A stretch of 22,432 nt of DNA from CAYLHF01 sp964383365 (GCA_964383365.1 CAYLHF010000043.1:1-22432); one strand, 5' to 3'. Positions 1-9,300 are shown, numbered from the stretch's first letter. Numbers and translations are program-made. Notes: generated from the letters alone by a model not told the origin.

Positions 1-32
1 ATGTTGCGCGCCGCGGTGTTACCGCCCCAATC

Positions 33-77
33 AAAAAAAAACACAAAAGAAAGGGCGCCCGGGAAAGGCCGGCCGCC
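33..77 (-). terminator. Possible intrinsic terminator after the TonB receptor gene
   Basis: Read on the minus strand, a very GC-rich block (53-77, containing GGCCGGCC and GGGCGCCC) can form an imperfect stem of about six GC pairs with one bulge. It is followed directly by a T-rich run (complement of 33-52). It lies about 70-110 bases after the receptor stop codon. The stem is irregular, so this is only a likely terminator. The rest of 1-145 shows no gene; a CCGC-CAA-GCGG hairpin at 121-131 without a T tract sits just after the stop codon. Confidence 0.35.
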
Positions 78-145
78 TCCAAAACCTGATCGAACGAGCC
101 GATCCGAAACTCAACTGATACCGCCAAGCGGCAGTCTGAAAAGCC

Positions 146-2872
146 TTACTTGAACGTCACTGTCGTTCCGATGTTGAACGTGCGCGGCAGGCCGAGGAAG
201 ACCTCTGCATCATCTGCGCGGTGGTTCTTGCCATCATTCTTGAAGGCGTTGAAACGAGAATTATCCACAGCATCCTGGATATAGATCTCGTCAAACACAT
301 TGAAGATGTTGGCGAACAACTGGATGTCATAGCGACTGCTCTTGACTGGCAGGTCGTAACCGACGTTCACGTCAAAGACAGAGTAGGACGGTGTTTTCCA
401 GCTCTGAGTTCGATCAGCAGCATCTGTACGGCCAACCGGATCAAAATCAGCGTAGAAATTGCTGTAATTGCGTCCGGTGACTTTCGCATACAGACCGTCA
501 ACCGGGAATACGGTTGCAGCGAACGCGAACTGTGTCTGTGGAGCATCGCCGACCTTGAGGTCTTTGACGTACAGATTCAGTGTCGTGGTCGAGCTCGGAT
601 CGCTGAAATCAGTTACGTAGCGAGCCGTGACATCATTCGTGTACTTCCAGTTGCCAATCGAGGCGGCTCCGTCAAAACGAAGGCGACTGATGGGCTGGTA
701 CGCCAGTTCGCCTTCAACGCCGGTATGGCTCGCATCGAGTCCCAACAGATTGATAATGCCTTCGTCGCCATTGGCCAGTTGAACTCCACGCGTCATCGTG
801 CGGTCATTCCACTGCGTATTGTAGACGTTGACCTTACCCGAGAGCGAACGATCCTTCGACCGGAAATTGAGTCCGGCTTCTACCGAGATGAACTTCTCGT
901 TCTTCGGATCCGGATTAAGGACACCCGAGTTGTCGTCAATCACACCATCGAGGATCGGCACTTTGCTGACGTAGCCGGCATTGACAAATGCACCGACCTG
1001 ATCGTTGATGTTGTAGAGACCGCCACCCTTTACCTGGATCCCCCAGATGTTGTCGCTCGAGAGCTTGAGTGGGTTACCCGTACCGTCATCCTTGAAGTCA
1101 TCGCGGAACGTGTACTTGATCGTCGAGAGGCCGGCCATTCCGTACACGGAGACCTTATCCTTCTGATATTCGCCCTGGGCGAACGTACCGAACCAGTCAA
1201 CGGTGTTCGTGTTATTATAATTGAACTTGTCGCCGAGACCGAGTTGCTTGCCACCGGCACCCCAGAAGTCGCTATCGAACCGCTGGTAGTAACTGCCGCC
1301 GAGTAGATCACGAACTTCGCGGAAGTGGGCGATTTCTGCCGTACGCCAGTCGACACCTACTTCAACGGTCGTAGCGTCATTTACATCCAACTTTAGCTTG
1401 GAGATGAGTCCTACCGTCCACTGGTTATTGCGACTGTTCCGAAGTACGCCGGTCGAGCCCGTGCTGCTGGCAGCGTTCCGCGCAACTGTTGCATCGTAGT
1501 CCACGACGCGCGATGGTCCCGAGTAATCCCACTTGAGTGAGCCCTTCGTTCCGGTACCACCACCTCGGCCACCCGAGTAGTAGAGTACCGTCGAGAGCAA
1601 GGCCTTGTCAGAGAACTGGGAATACCAGTTCAGGTTGATCTGTGGCTTGTGGAAGAAATTCTCCCGCTCATTGATGAAATTTTTGTCGTAGCGGCTGAAT
1701 GTGCTGCTTCCGGTTGCCTGCTGGCCCGTGTAGGACGATGAGACGTCGCTGACGTTCTCGTTGTACGTTCGGCCGGCTGCTCCAAATTTGTCGAAAATAT
1801 CGGCGGTACCGTTGTTGTCTTCATCCAGTCCGAGAACGGACGAATCGAACACGCTCTTCGCGTAGCTCTGATCGTACGATGCCAGATTCTGTTTGTACAG
1901 ATTCTGACCGTGACGCTGAGGAGCTCCGAGTGCGAAGAAGTCCAATCGGTTCTTGTCGTTGACGTTATAGCTTGCCGAGAAATAGTAGGCCCATGCATCG
2001 GTCCACGTACCCTGATAGAGTCCGTCACCCGTCTTGCGAACGCCGGCCGCCGAAATGGCGTATTTTCCGTCGATCAGACCGGTCGAAGCGAACGCCGTCG
2101 TCTTCAGAAAACCGTCGTTGCCAACTTCCTGCTTCAGTTTGAACGATTTGCCGATGGCAGCCGGATCGGTGATGATGTTCATCGTGCCACCGATCGAAGG
2201 AGTCGCAAGATTTACAGCACTCAGACCACGCTGAAGCTGCATCGAAGATGTCGCGTCGCCGACACCGTCCCAGTTGGACCAGTAGACCCATCCGTTCTCC
2301 ATGTCGTTGACGGGCACCCCATTGATCATGATGGCCACATTACGCTGGTTGAATCCACGAACGTTGATGCGTGCATCGCCGGCGCCTCCACCCTGAGCCG
2401 TCGCGTAGACACTGGGGGCCGAGTTGAGAACGAGAGGCGCATCACGTGAGCCCAACTCACGCTGAATCTGAACCTTCTCGATGTTAGTGTATGCTACAGG
2501 CGTCTTCCTGTCGACTGCACGTGAGGCGAAGACCTCAAGAGCTTCGAGCGATTGGTTTGAGAACGAAAGAGCGAAATCTACTCTCAAGTTCGACGATCCA
2601 ACAGAGACCCTTTTGGTCGCTGACTCGTAACCAATAAAGGAAGCGGTAACGGATATCGTGCCTGACGATACGCCTGGAATGGCATAGTGACCGTCAGCGT
2701 CCGTAGCGCCTCCGAGGGTGGTTCCTTCTACAACGACGTTAGCGCCGGGGAGTACTTCTCCCGTGTCTTTGTCGGTAATGGTACCACTGATTTGAACCTG
2801 CGCCGCTGCTGATGTTGCGAACAACATGCCAACTGCGAGCACAAGCGAGGAAATACGTAACGTACTTTTCAT
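146..2872 (-). CDS. TonB-dependent outer-membrane receptor with carboxypeptidase-regulatory N-terminal domain
   Basis: This 908-residue protein should be an outer-membrane gated beta-barrel that imports a ligand using TonB/ExbBD energy. A signal peptide (residues 1-25, ending SAAAQ) is followed by a carboxypeptidase-regulatory-like domain (about 26-112, with GTITDKDTGEVLPGANVVV). A plug (about 115-240) follows, with the typical RINVRGFNQRNVAIMINGVP stretch, and then a long barrel ending in F-K. The ATG at 2872 gives a clean signal peptide. An in-frame TTG at 2917 would overlap the predicted promoter and was not used. No SusD-type partner is adjacent, so it is unlikely to be a canonical SusC glycan importer. 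The substrate cannot be told from sequence. It is the last of three minus-strand envelope genes, each with a similar N-terminal domain, after a 160-base gap with its own promoter candidate. The family assignment is very secure. Confidence 0.95.
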   Translation of the reverse strand: MKSTLRISSLVLAVGMLFATSAAAQVQISGTITDKDTGEVLPGANVVVEGTTLGGATDADGHYAIPGVSSGTISVTASFIGYESATKRVSVGSSNLRVDFALSFSNQSLEALEVFASRAVDRKTPVAYTNIEKVQIQRELGSRDAPLVLNSAPSVYATAQGGGAGDARINVRGFNQRNVAIMINGVPVNDMENGWVYWSNWDGVGDATSSMQLQRGLSAVNLATPSIGGTMNIITDPAAIGKSFKLKQEVGNDGFLKTTAFASTGLIDGKYAISAAGVRKTGDGLYQGTWTDAWAYYFSASYNVNDKNRLDFFALGAPQRHGQNLYKQNLASYDQSYAKSVFDSSVLGLDEDNNGTADIFDKFGAAGRTYNENVSDVSSSYTGQQATGSSTFSRYDKNFINERENFFHKPQINLNWYSQFSDKALLSTVLYYSGGRGGGTGTKGSLKWDYSGPSRVVDYDATVARNAASSTGSTGVLRNSRNNQWTVGLISKLKLDVNDATTVEVGVDWRTAEIAHFREVRDLLGGSYYQRFDSDFWGAGGKQLGLGDKFNYNNTNTVDWFGTFAQGEYQKDKVSVYGMAGLSTIKYTFRDDFKDDGTGNPLKLSSDNIWGIQVKGGGLYNINDQVGAFVNAGYVSKVPILDGVIDDNSGVLNPDPKNEKFISVEAGLNFRSKDRSLSGKVNVYNTQWNDRTMTRGVQLANGDEGIINLLGLDASHTGVEGELAYQPISRLRFDGAASIGNWKYTNDVTARYVTDFSDPSSTTTLNLYVKDLKVGDAPQTQFAFAATVFPVDGLYAKVTGRNYSNFYADFDPVGRTDAADRTQSWKTPSYSVFDVNVGYDLPVKSSRYDIQLFANIFNVFDEIYIQDAVDNSRFNAFKNDGKNHRADDAEVFLGLPRTFNIGTTVTFK

Positions 2873-2914
2873 CGCTAAATCCGGTGAGTGTGTGGGTAAT
2901 AAATTCGTACAGGG

Positions 2915-2945
2915 CAACGCTAATGAACGAGCGTTTGCAAGTCAA
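2915..2945 (-). promoter_or_regulatory. Bacteroidota-type promoter candidate for the TonB receptor gene
   Basis: On the minus strand, TTG (2945-2943) is followed after 20 bases by TAGCGTTG (2922-2915). The known Bacteroidota housekeeping pattern is TTG-N17-23-TAnnTTTG, so the -7 element matches five of six defined positions. Transcription would start near 2908 and leave a leader of about 36 bases before the ATG at 2872. This also argues against the longer TTG start at 2917. Confidence 0.45.
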
Positions 2946-2999
2946 GAAAATGTAGGAATCGTGGATAAGTTGTGCGTGAACATCTTCCAAAGATCACGT

Positions 3000-3012
3000 T
3001 AACGAATCGTTA
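3000..3012. promoter_or_regulatory. Palindrome TAACGAATCGTTA, possible operator
   Basis: TAACGA (3000-3005) and TCGTTA (3007-3012) are perfect inverted arms around one base. A second overlapping palindrome, CGTTAACG, spans 2997-3004. The site lies in the gap between the 378-aa protein gene and the receptor, about 55 bases upstream of the receptor promoter candidate. It could bind a dimeric regulator, but no regulator gene is in the window to link to it. Confidence 0.3.
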
Positions 3013-3032
3013 TCCCGATGGGTAAAATTGGC

Positions 3033-4169
3033 TCAGAATTGAGCCGGACGATATTCTTTCGGAAGGAGATCGGCGAGGCGCTCGAATGCCATGTAACCGA
3101 AGTAGGCGACTCCGTACGGATCGATGACATTTCCTCGGTCATCCACTGTTACGGGCCCATTCTGGAGTCGAATCCAGGAATGTTGCTGAGGCTTTGCTTC
3201 CCCGGAATGGTAGATCCGCTGCCATCGACCGTAGGCAGAGTCTTCCGGCTCGCGAGTGTAAACAACCTGGAGATAATTGCGAAACTCAAAAATAAATTCC
3301 CGCCCCGATTTTCCCGGAGAGAGATAAATTGATGGATTAACCGCAAAGCGAGGTTTCCTGAACGGGGCCGCACTGTTCTCGGCGAATGGATCGGACTCTC
3401 CTACGGGTTGAGGGTTTTGGACCGCGTACGTGATGAAGCCTTCCTCCTTTGCCCGGTGATTGATCAGGCTGATAAAAAAATGATGGGCCGAACCGTCGAA
3501 GGCCAGCTCCCTGTTTTTCACCCATGTCAGTCGCTCTTCCTCATTCGTAGGTTCCAGTTCTTCGAAGTAGGATTCACCGTCCTGCCATGTCTCGTCACCA
3601 CCCTGAATGAAGCTGTGGAGGTGATGCTCGATCCGATAGCCCAATGCACGGTTAACGAGCATGATGGGTTCGGTCGTTGTTGCCGTGAAACGGCCATCTT
3701 CCTCTCTGAAATCGAGAATTTCGCTGTTGAGAATCTCCACGTCTGCTGAAAACGGCGTCTGCCCGATAAACTGCTCTTTGAACCGCTTCAGAAAATCGTC
3801 CCAGTGGGGATCCCGTTCTCCAGAGATGGTGATTACACCTGCCTCGACAATTTCTTCTTCCAGCTTAAAGTCCAGCACATATTTTCGCGGTGCCCGGACC
3901 ATTACATCGTGGGTCTGCGTCACGAATCCGACCATGGAGACGACTATACGGTGAGCCCCCAGTGGTAGGGTCAACAGGAAAGAGCCGTCAGTTGCGGTGA
4001 CGGCCCCTATCATGGACTTCGAAATGAAAACATGTACATCCGGTAGAGGATCACCGCTCGCAGTATCTGTTACTACACCGGAGATTCGGGCAAGCGGAAC
4101 CACCTGGGCCCGGGCGGGCGGTAGTACCAGGAGCAGGAGAAGAGCTATGTGAATCGTGCGTCTCGACAT
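3033..4169 (-). CDS. Exported protein with carboxypeptidase-regulatory-like domain
   Basis: The 378-residue product begins with a signal peptide (MSRRTIHIALLLLLVLPPARAQ, cleavage near residue 22). A carboxypeptidase-regulatory-like beta-sandwich follows at about 26-110, with GVVTDTASGDPLPDVHVFI and a DGSFLL turn. The remaining 270 residues resemble a Bacteroidota family that follows such a domain, with pattern elements W-DDFLKRFKEQFIGQT, then EILNSEILDF, then EPIMLVNRALGYRIEHHL. No catalytic residues are evident and the role of the family is unknown to me. Its location is probably periplasmic or outer-membrane. I chose the ATG at 4169 rather than the in-frame GTG at 4199, because the signal peptide starts cleanly there. 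It lies between an Ig-like lipoprotein gene and a TonB receptor gene on the same strand, which suggests a shared envelope role. Confidence 0.85.
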   Translation of the reverse strand: MSRRTIHIALLLLLVLPPARAQVVPLARISGVVTDTASGDPLPDVHVFISKSMIGAVTATDGSFLLTLPLGAHRIVVSMVGFVTQTHDVMVRAPRKYVLDFKLEEEIVEAGVITISGERDPHWDDFLKRFKEQFIGQTPFSADVEILNSEILDFREEDGRFTATTTEPIMLVNRALGYRIEHHLHSFIQGGDETWQDGESYFEELEPTNEEERLTWVKNRELAFDGSAHHFFISLINHRAKEEGFITYAVQNPQPVGESDPFAENSAAPFRKPRFAVNPSIYLSPGKSGREFIFEFRNYLQVVYTREPEDSAYGRWQRIYHSGEAKPQQHSWIRLQNGPVTVDDRGNVIDPYGVAYFGYMAFERLADLLPKEYRPAQF

Positions 4170-4262
4170 CGGAGTCTGCGCGAACGCGACTGAAAACACA
4201 CGAACGCCGTGGAAAACCTATCTGGTCAGGTTCTCTTATGAATCCTGTGGACGCATTATGTT

Positions 4263-4286
4263 ACGATATCGTTCCGTTTCCCGGAA
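4263..4286. repeat. Palindrome ACGATATCGT next to a small hairpin
   Basis: ACGATATCGT (4263-4272) is a perfect 10-base palindrome. It directly abuts TTCCG-TTTCC-CGGAA (4272-4286), a five-pair hairpin. The pair lies about 25 bases after the stop codon of the Ig-like lipoprotein gene and about 95 bases before the start of the next gene, both on the minus strand. There is no T run, so a terminator is not well supported; an operator or chance are both possible. The rest of this 141-base gap shows no clear promoter. Confidence 0.25.
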
Positions 4287-4310
4287 GCAGATGGTTCGGA
4301 TGGGCCGGGT

Positions 4311-5795
4311 TCAGCGTTCAGTCCATGGCGCGCGCGCCGTGACGGCGCCGTCGCCGGATAGTTCGATTTCTACCCCATCTGTCAGAGAAACTGGCGCCGA
4401 ACCTGGACTCAGGACGATTTCTAGCCTACCGTTAGGACCAGCCAGCGATATCGTTATCGCCTGGATGACGGGGGTAGTGGTCGAATTCGCCGGGATGTCC
4501 TCGACCGCCCGGAACGTAAACTGGGTGATTCCCGGACCCCGGACCACGTTGTCGTAGAGTACCCCACCGGAGAAGATTGTGTCGTCGAGTTCGACGCCGG
4601 TATTTCCGACCTCTTTCACGGCCGTTCCTTCGACCTTGACGGTGATATTCGTACCCGGCGCGAGCGGATTACCGTTTTGGTCCGTGACCGTGAGGGCATA
4701 CGTCTGATTGACGGAGGCAACGGCAGGAGAGACGGTTATCACCGGAAATCCGGAGAAAACAACTGGCGTTGAGCCCGTGACGTCCGTCTGGTTATCATTA
4801 GCCGTTCCGGCCGTGATCAGAGCGATTCCATCCGCGGGTAGCGGGTTGGCTGAAATCAGATTGACCGCGCCCCGGCCCTGTTCGTCGGTCTGAACCGATC
4901 CCTCAATGACGCCGTGGCTCGACGAAAAGTAGATGGCTGTTCCCTTTCTAACGGGGTTGGAGTACTGGTCTCCGACGATCACGCTGATCGAATTGGTGAT
5001 TCCAAATCCGAGTAGACCTGGGAAATTAAACTGCTGGGGGCCGATGGAAAAATGTGTCTGATCCGGCAGTCCTCCGTGAATCGATACCGCGACGGGTAAA
5101 GATCGGATGCTTCGGCCGTCCACCGTTGTCTCTGCTACGATCTGCACGACTCCGGCGCGCGTGCCGCTGGACAGGTTTACTTTGGCCACGCCGTTATTAT
5201 CGGTCGGAGACTGGGCAGGAGCGATGAATTCTCCGCCACCGGGTTGGACCCCCAGAGAGAACCGAACCAGCGTCGAGTTATCCAGAACAACCGGATTTCC
5301 CGCCGAATCGGCTACCATAAATTCGAGCGTGGCGACTTCAACGGATCCACTCTCACGCACACCGATACTGCTCGACGATTGTTTGAGGAGGAGAATATTG
5401 GATGCCAGGCCGGACGTGGCCTGTTCAGAGACCGATGGAGATAATCTCAGCGTGGGAACATCGATGGTTCGACCCGCGAGTGCCAGGACCGTTACGCTGG
5501 AACCGAAAAAACCGTCTTTGGTCGCATTGACCTGAAGATCCATCGTACTGTCGATCGTAACGGCAGCAGAATATCTACCCTCCGTATCCGTCTCAAACAG
5601 GAGATCAAGGGGTAAAATGCGTACGAAAGCCCCCGCCAGGGGATTGTTGGTCGAATTGCTGAGAATCTGACCCGTCAGCGTGACGACGCCCTTTTTGCTG
5701 TCACTGCCCGAGAGTGCATCACAACCCGAGATGAGCTGCGTGACCGGAAAGACAGCGAACAGAGCGAGAATAAGACGAAAAGTTGCGGTTTTCAT
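4311..5795 (-). CDS. Ig-like (Big_1/invasin-type) repeat lipoprotein
   Basis: This 494-residue protein has a type II signal peptide with lipobox LISGC (Cys25), so it should be lipid-anchored in the envelope. Residues about 38-115 form a carboxypeptidase-regulatory-like domain (GQILSNSTNNPLAGAFVRI, then TDTEGRYSA). Three Ig-like segments follow. The first two (about 125-230 and 240-345) show features of bacterial Big_1/invasin modules, such as DSAGNPV, DQYSNPVRKGTAIYF and DEQGRGAVNL. The third (about 350-475) has TVTDQNGNPLAPGTNITVKV. Such modules usually act as stalks for adhesion or ligand presentation, and no enzymatic motif is visible. The ATG at 5795 has a weak AGGG-type site upstream. 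The gene is first in a three-gene minus-strand row with two other proteins carrying the same N-terminal domain type. The specific function is unknown. Confidence 0.88.
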   Translation of the reverse strand: MKTATFRLILALFAVFPVTQLISGCDALSGSDSKKGVVTLTGQILSNSTNNPLAGAFVRILPLDLLFETDTEGRYSAAVTIDSTMDLQVNATKDGFFGSSVTVLALAGRTIDVPTLRLSPSVSEQATSGLASNILLLKQSSSSIGVRESGSVEVATLEFMVADSAGNPVVLDNSTLVRFSLGVQPGGGEFIAPAQSPTDNNGVAKVNLSSGTRAGVVQIVAETTVDGRSIRSLPVAVSIHGGLPDQTHFSIGPQQFNFPGLLGFGITNSISVIVGDQYSNPVRKGTAIYFSSSHGVIEGSVQTDEQGRGAVNLISANPLPADGIALITAGTANDNQTDVTGSTPVVFSGFPVITVSPAVASVNQTYALTVTDQNGNPLAPGTNITVKVEGTAVKEVGNTGVELDDTIFSGGVLYDNVVRGPGITQFTFRAVEDIPANSTTTPVIQAITISLAGPNGRLEIVLSPGSAPVSLTDGVEIELSGDGAVTARAPWTER

Positions 5796-5819
5796 GTCCC
5801 TGGTTTGCCCGGTTCAACA

Positions 5820-5834
5820 GATACCGTGGGTATC
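5820..5834. repeat. Inverted repeat GATACC-GTG-GGTATC
   Basis: Perfect six-base arms (5820-5825 and 5829-5834) flank three bases. On the minus strand the repeat lies 24 bases upstream of the ATG of the Ig-like lipoprotein gene and downstream of the promoter candidate at 5859-5887. It could therefore be a hairpin in the leader mRNA or a protein-binding site. Confidence 0.35.
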
Positions 5835-5858
5835 GACTCTCGTACCGGGCGCTTAAGC

Positions 5859-5887
5859 CTGATACTCAGGACATATTTCGGGAACAA
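5859..5887 (-). promoter_or_regulatory. Weak promoter candidate for the Ig-like lipoprotein gene
   Basis: On the minus strand TTGTTC (5887-5882) and TATCAG (5864-5859) are separated by exactly 17 bases, a sigma-70-like arrangement. The match to the Bacteroidota -7 pattern is poor, so the call is weak. It would give a leader of roughly 55 bases containing the hairpin at 5820-5834. Confidence 0.22.
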
Positions 5888-5920
5888 GACATCGTGATCC
5901 GTCATTCCAACGCGCTACGA

Positions 5921-5936
5921 AGATCCTATCGGATCT
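5921..5936. repeat. Inverted repeat AGATCC-TATC-GGATCT upstream of rpoZ
   Basis: Perfect six-base arms (5921-5926 and 5931-5936) surround a four-base loop in the divergent region between the Ig-like lipoprotein gene and rpoZ, about 65 bases before the rpoZ start. It could be an operator for either direction. Confidence 0.35.
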
Positions 5937-5962
5937 GAATTAACTATTCCTACGCGCGCACG

Positions 5963-5982
5963 TGCTGGCTCGAGAGCCGGCA
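5963..5982 (+). promoter_or_regulatory. GC-rich hairpin in the rpoZ leader
   Basis: TGCTGGCTC (5963-5971) and GAGCCGGCA (5974-5982) pair over nine positions with one G-T wobble and a two-base centre, so the innermost pair or two would open in RNA. The hairpin ends 19 bases before the rpoZ ATG and has no T run after it. A leader structure affecting translation or RNA stability, or an operator, is possible. Confidence 0.35.
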
Positions 5983-6001
5983 GGCACAGAGATCACTCGC
6001 T

Positions 6002-6313
6002 ATGTCGATCAAGACCGTTGATATGGAGATGCTGGCCAGTATGACCGGCAATGTATACGAAACCGTTGCGATTCTTTCGAAACGTTCCCGTCAGATTTCG
6101 ACGAACACGAAACACGAGCTCGACGATAAGCTTGCTTATTTCGAAGGATTCGAGCAGGAACTCGAAGATCCCCGTTTTCAGGAAGAGCAGGCACGTGTAT
6201 CTCTTGAGTACGAAGTGAAGCCTGAACCGACTGAAAAAGCGATCGGCGAGATGCTGACGAATGAGGTCTATTTCAGAAACGCGGTTGACGAATCCGACCC
6301 GTTTGCGTTGTAG
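6002..6313 (+). CDS. rpoZ: DNA-directed RNA polymerase omega subunit (Rpb6-like)
   Basis: The 103-residue protein matches the Bacteroidota-type omega subunit, which helps assemble RNA polymerase by binding the beta-prime subunit. Visible features are MSIKTVDMEMLASMTGNVYE at the start, then the helix with ILSKRSRQIS and a KHELDDKLAYFEGFE stretch, and a C-terminal part ending VYFRNAVDESDPFAL. The length fits this lineage's version of the subunit. The ATG at 6002 is the only sensible start, and a hairpin precedes it. It is followed after 55 bases by uvrA on the same strand, so the two may be co-transcribed; that neighbour is not the usual one I know for this gene. Confidence is high from the N-terminal pattern. 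No other family comes close. Confidence 0.88.
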   Translation: MSIKTVDMEMLASMTGNVYETVAILSKRSRQISTNTKHELDDKLAYFEGFEQELEDPRFQEEQARVSLEYEVKPEPTEKAIGEMLTNEVYFRNAVDESDPFAL

Positions 6314-6368
6314 CCAGGCGCGCTGTTCAATACGGATTCGATCCTGACGCCGAGCATGCGGTTCGCAG

Positions 6369-9300
6369 ATGGACGAGCGCATCATTATTCGCGGAGCCCG
6401 CGAACACAACTTGAAGAACATCGACCTGGACATTCCCCGGAATCGTCTGGTCGTTGTCACAGGTCTATCCGGTTCCGGGAAATCCTCGCTCGCGTTCGAT
6501 ACGATCTATGCTGAGGGGCAGCGCCGATACATGGAGAGCCTGAGTGCGTACGCACGTCAGTTTCTCGGCATGATGGAGCGACCGGACGTAGACTTCATCG
6601 AAGGCCTCTCTCCGGTTATTGCGATTGAGCAGAAGACCGTCAGTCGAAATCCTCGCTCCACGGTCGGCACCGTCACCGAGATCTACGATTTTCTCAGGCT
6701 TCTCTTCGCCCGGGCATCCACGGCATACTCGCATGTCTCGGGCTCTGTGATGCGTAAGCAGTCCGACGACGAAATAATCGATGGCCTCCTCTCGTTCGAG
6801 GAAGGGGCGCGGGTGGTCCTGCTCGCCCCGGTCGTGCGGGGTCGGAAGGGGCATTATCGGGAGCTGTTTGAACAGATTACGCGCCAGGGATTTCAACGGG
6901 TTCGGGTGGACGGGGAACCGGTGGAACTCAAGAAAGGACTCAAGCTGGATCGGTACAAGACGCATGATATCGAAGTAGTCGTGGATCGAATCGTGATAAA
7001 GGAGGGCGTTCGCCCACGGGTGTCACAATCGGTCGAGACGGCGCTCGGCATGGGAGGAGGAACACTCATCGCGTCAGTCGTCGGTGGACCGATGGAAAAG
7101 GGCGATCGTATTTTCAGCAGGCATCTCTTCTGCCCGGAGGACGGCGTATCCTATGACGATCCGTCTCCGAACACGTTTTCCTTCAATTCTCCCTATGGAG
7201 CGTGTCCGGATTGCAACGGACTCGGCGTCAGGCAGGAGATAGACAGAGACCTGGTCATTCCGCATCCCCATCTGAGTATCGATGAAGGAGGACTGGCTCC
7301 GCTCGGAAAACCAAGAGAAATCTGGGTGTTCTCGCAGCTTCGGGCGGTCGCGCGAGACTACGATTTTTCGTTCGACACTCCGCTCGACCAGCTCACCGAA
7401 GAGCAACAGACGATTCTTCTTGATGGAGCCGGAGACCGGCAGTTTGAGATCGTATACAGGTACAAGGATCGCGAGGTGACGTACAAGCACCGGTTTGGCG
7501 GAGTCTATGGTCACCTGTGGCATACGCTCGAAAACACGGCGTCCGCGGGGTCGCGAAAATGGGCCGAAGCCTACACGCGAAATCTTCCCTGTACGACGTG
7601 TGGCGGGGGACGTCTGAAGAAGGAGAGCCTCTCGTTCAGATTGGGTGGGGCAACGATAGCAGACCTGGTCTCTATGGATCTCTCGAGTTTGCGGTCCGCT
7701 CTCGATGAGATTACGTTGTCAGAGCGTCAGACCATTATAGCTTCGCCTATTCTGAAGGAAATCCGGGAACGGGTGGAGTTTCTACTCGACGTAGGAGTCG
7801 GCTATCTGAATCTGGATCGTCCGGCGCGTACGCTCAGCGGAGGCGAGAGCCAGCGAATACGTCTTGCAACCCAGATTGGTACGCAGTTGACCGGGGTGCT
7901 CTACGTACTCGACGAGCCATCGATCGGACTTCATCCCAAAGACAATGAGCGTCTGATCGAGTCCCTCAAACGATTGCGGGATCTTGAAAATTCCGTCATG
8001 GTTGTCGAACACGACCGGGAAATGATTGAAGCGGCTGATTTTGTGATCGACCTGGGGCCGGGAGCCGGAGAATTCGGGGGAGAAGTCCTCGGTGCCGACC
8101 GGCCCGAACTTCTTCCGAGGGGAAACAATGGACATACGAGTCTAACCACGGCGTACCTGAGGGGGGAGCGGCAGATTTTACTTCCGAAGCATCGGAGGAA
8201 AGGAAATGGTTTCTATGTCGAACTGACCGGAGCCCGTGGTCATAACCTGGTGGGAAATACCCTTCGTCTGCCGCTTGGAACGCTGACGTGCGTCTCGGGT
8301 GTATCGGGTTCAGGCAAATCGACGCTCGTGAACCAGACGCTATATCCGATTCTGTCGGCCCACTTTCATCACGCCCGGACGGTACCACTCCCATACGAAG
8401 CGATTTCGGGTCTGGAGTATATCGACAAGGTGATAGATATAGACCAGAGTCCCATCGGACGTACGCCTCGTTCGAACCCGGCCACGTATACAGGTTTATT
8501 CAGTCAGATCAGAGACATCTTTGCCCAACTCCCGGAGTCTCGGATCAGAGGGTATAAACCTGGCCGATTCTCGTTCAACGTGAAAGGCGGACGATGCGAG
8601 ACGTGCAAGGGGGCCGGGATCGTCAAACTGGAAATGAACTTCCTTCCGGATGTGTACGTGGTCTGCGAGACGTGCCAGTCGAAACGATACAACGCAGAGA
8701 CCCTGGAGGTTCGATTCAAGAACAAGTCCATCGCTGATGTACTGGAAATGAGTGTGGAAGAGGCGCTTTCGTTCTTTGAACACGTGCCCCGTATTGCGCG
8801 TAAGCTTCGAACGCTCGATTCGGTCGGCCTCGGTTATATCCGGCTCGGGCAGCAGGCCACGACAATTTCAGGAGGCGAGGCGCAGCGGGTCAAGTTGTCG
8901 CGGGAACTCTCCAGGCCGGGCACCGGGCGAACACTCTATATTCTGGATGAACCGACAACCGGCCTTCATTTTGAAGATATACGTCACCTTCTGGCCGTAT
9001 TGCAGGCATTGGTGGCCAAAGGGAACACCGTCCTGGTCATCGAACACAATCTGGACGTTCTGAAAGTAGCCGATCATATCATCGATATGGGTCCCGACGG
9101 GGGCGCTGCAGGTGGAAGAATACTTTTCGAGGGTTCTCCCGATGAATTGGCACTAACGGACACGTATACGGGAGTCTATCTCGCGGATGAACTGAAGAAG
9201 ACCCGGACCGTATCCGAGAACGAACTGCTCGTCGATCTCGACGGAATGCTTGTTGCAGAAGAGGTCGAACCGGACGATGAGCCTGAAGAAGTCACTGAGG

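Noticed and set aside
221..1306. Plus-strand open frame of 361 codons opposite the TonB receptor gene
   Set aside because: It is antisense to a well-supported gene, shows no recognisable domain, and is the usual shadow frame in GC-rich coding sequence.
146..2872. SusC-type glycan importer
   Set aside because: No SusD-like gene is next to it and the plug shows the general receptor pattern, so a broad TonB-receptor call is safer.
4170..4199. GTG start extending the 378-aa exported protein by ten residues
   Set aside because: The extension adds residues ahead of a complete signal peptide that begins naturally at the ATG at 4169.
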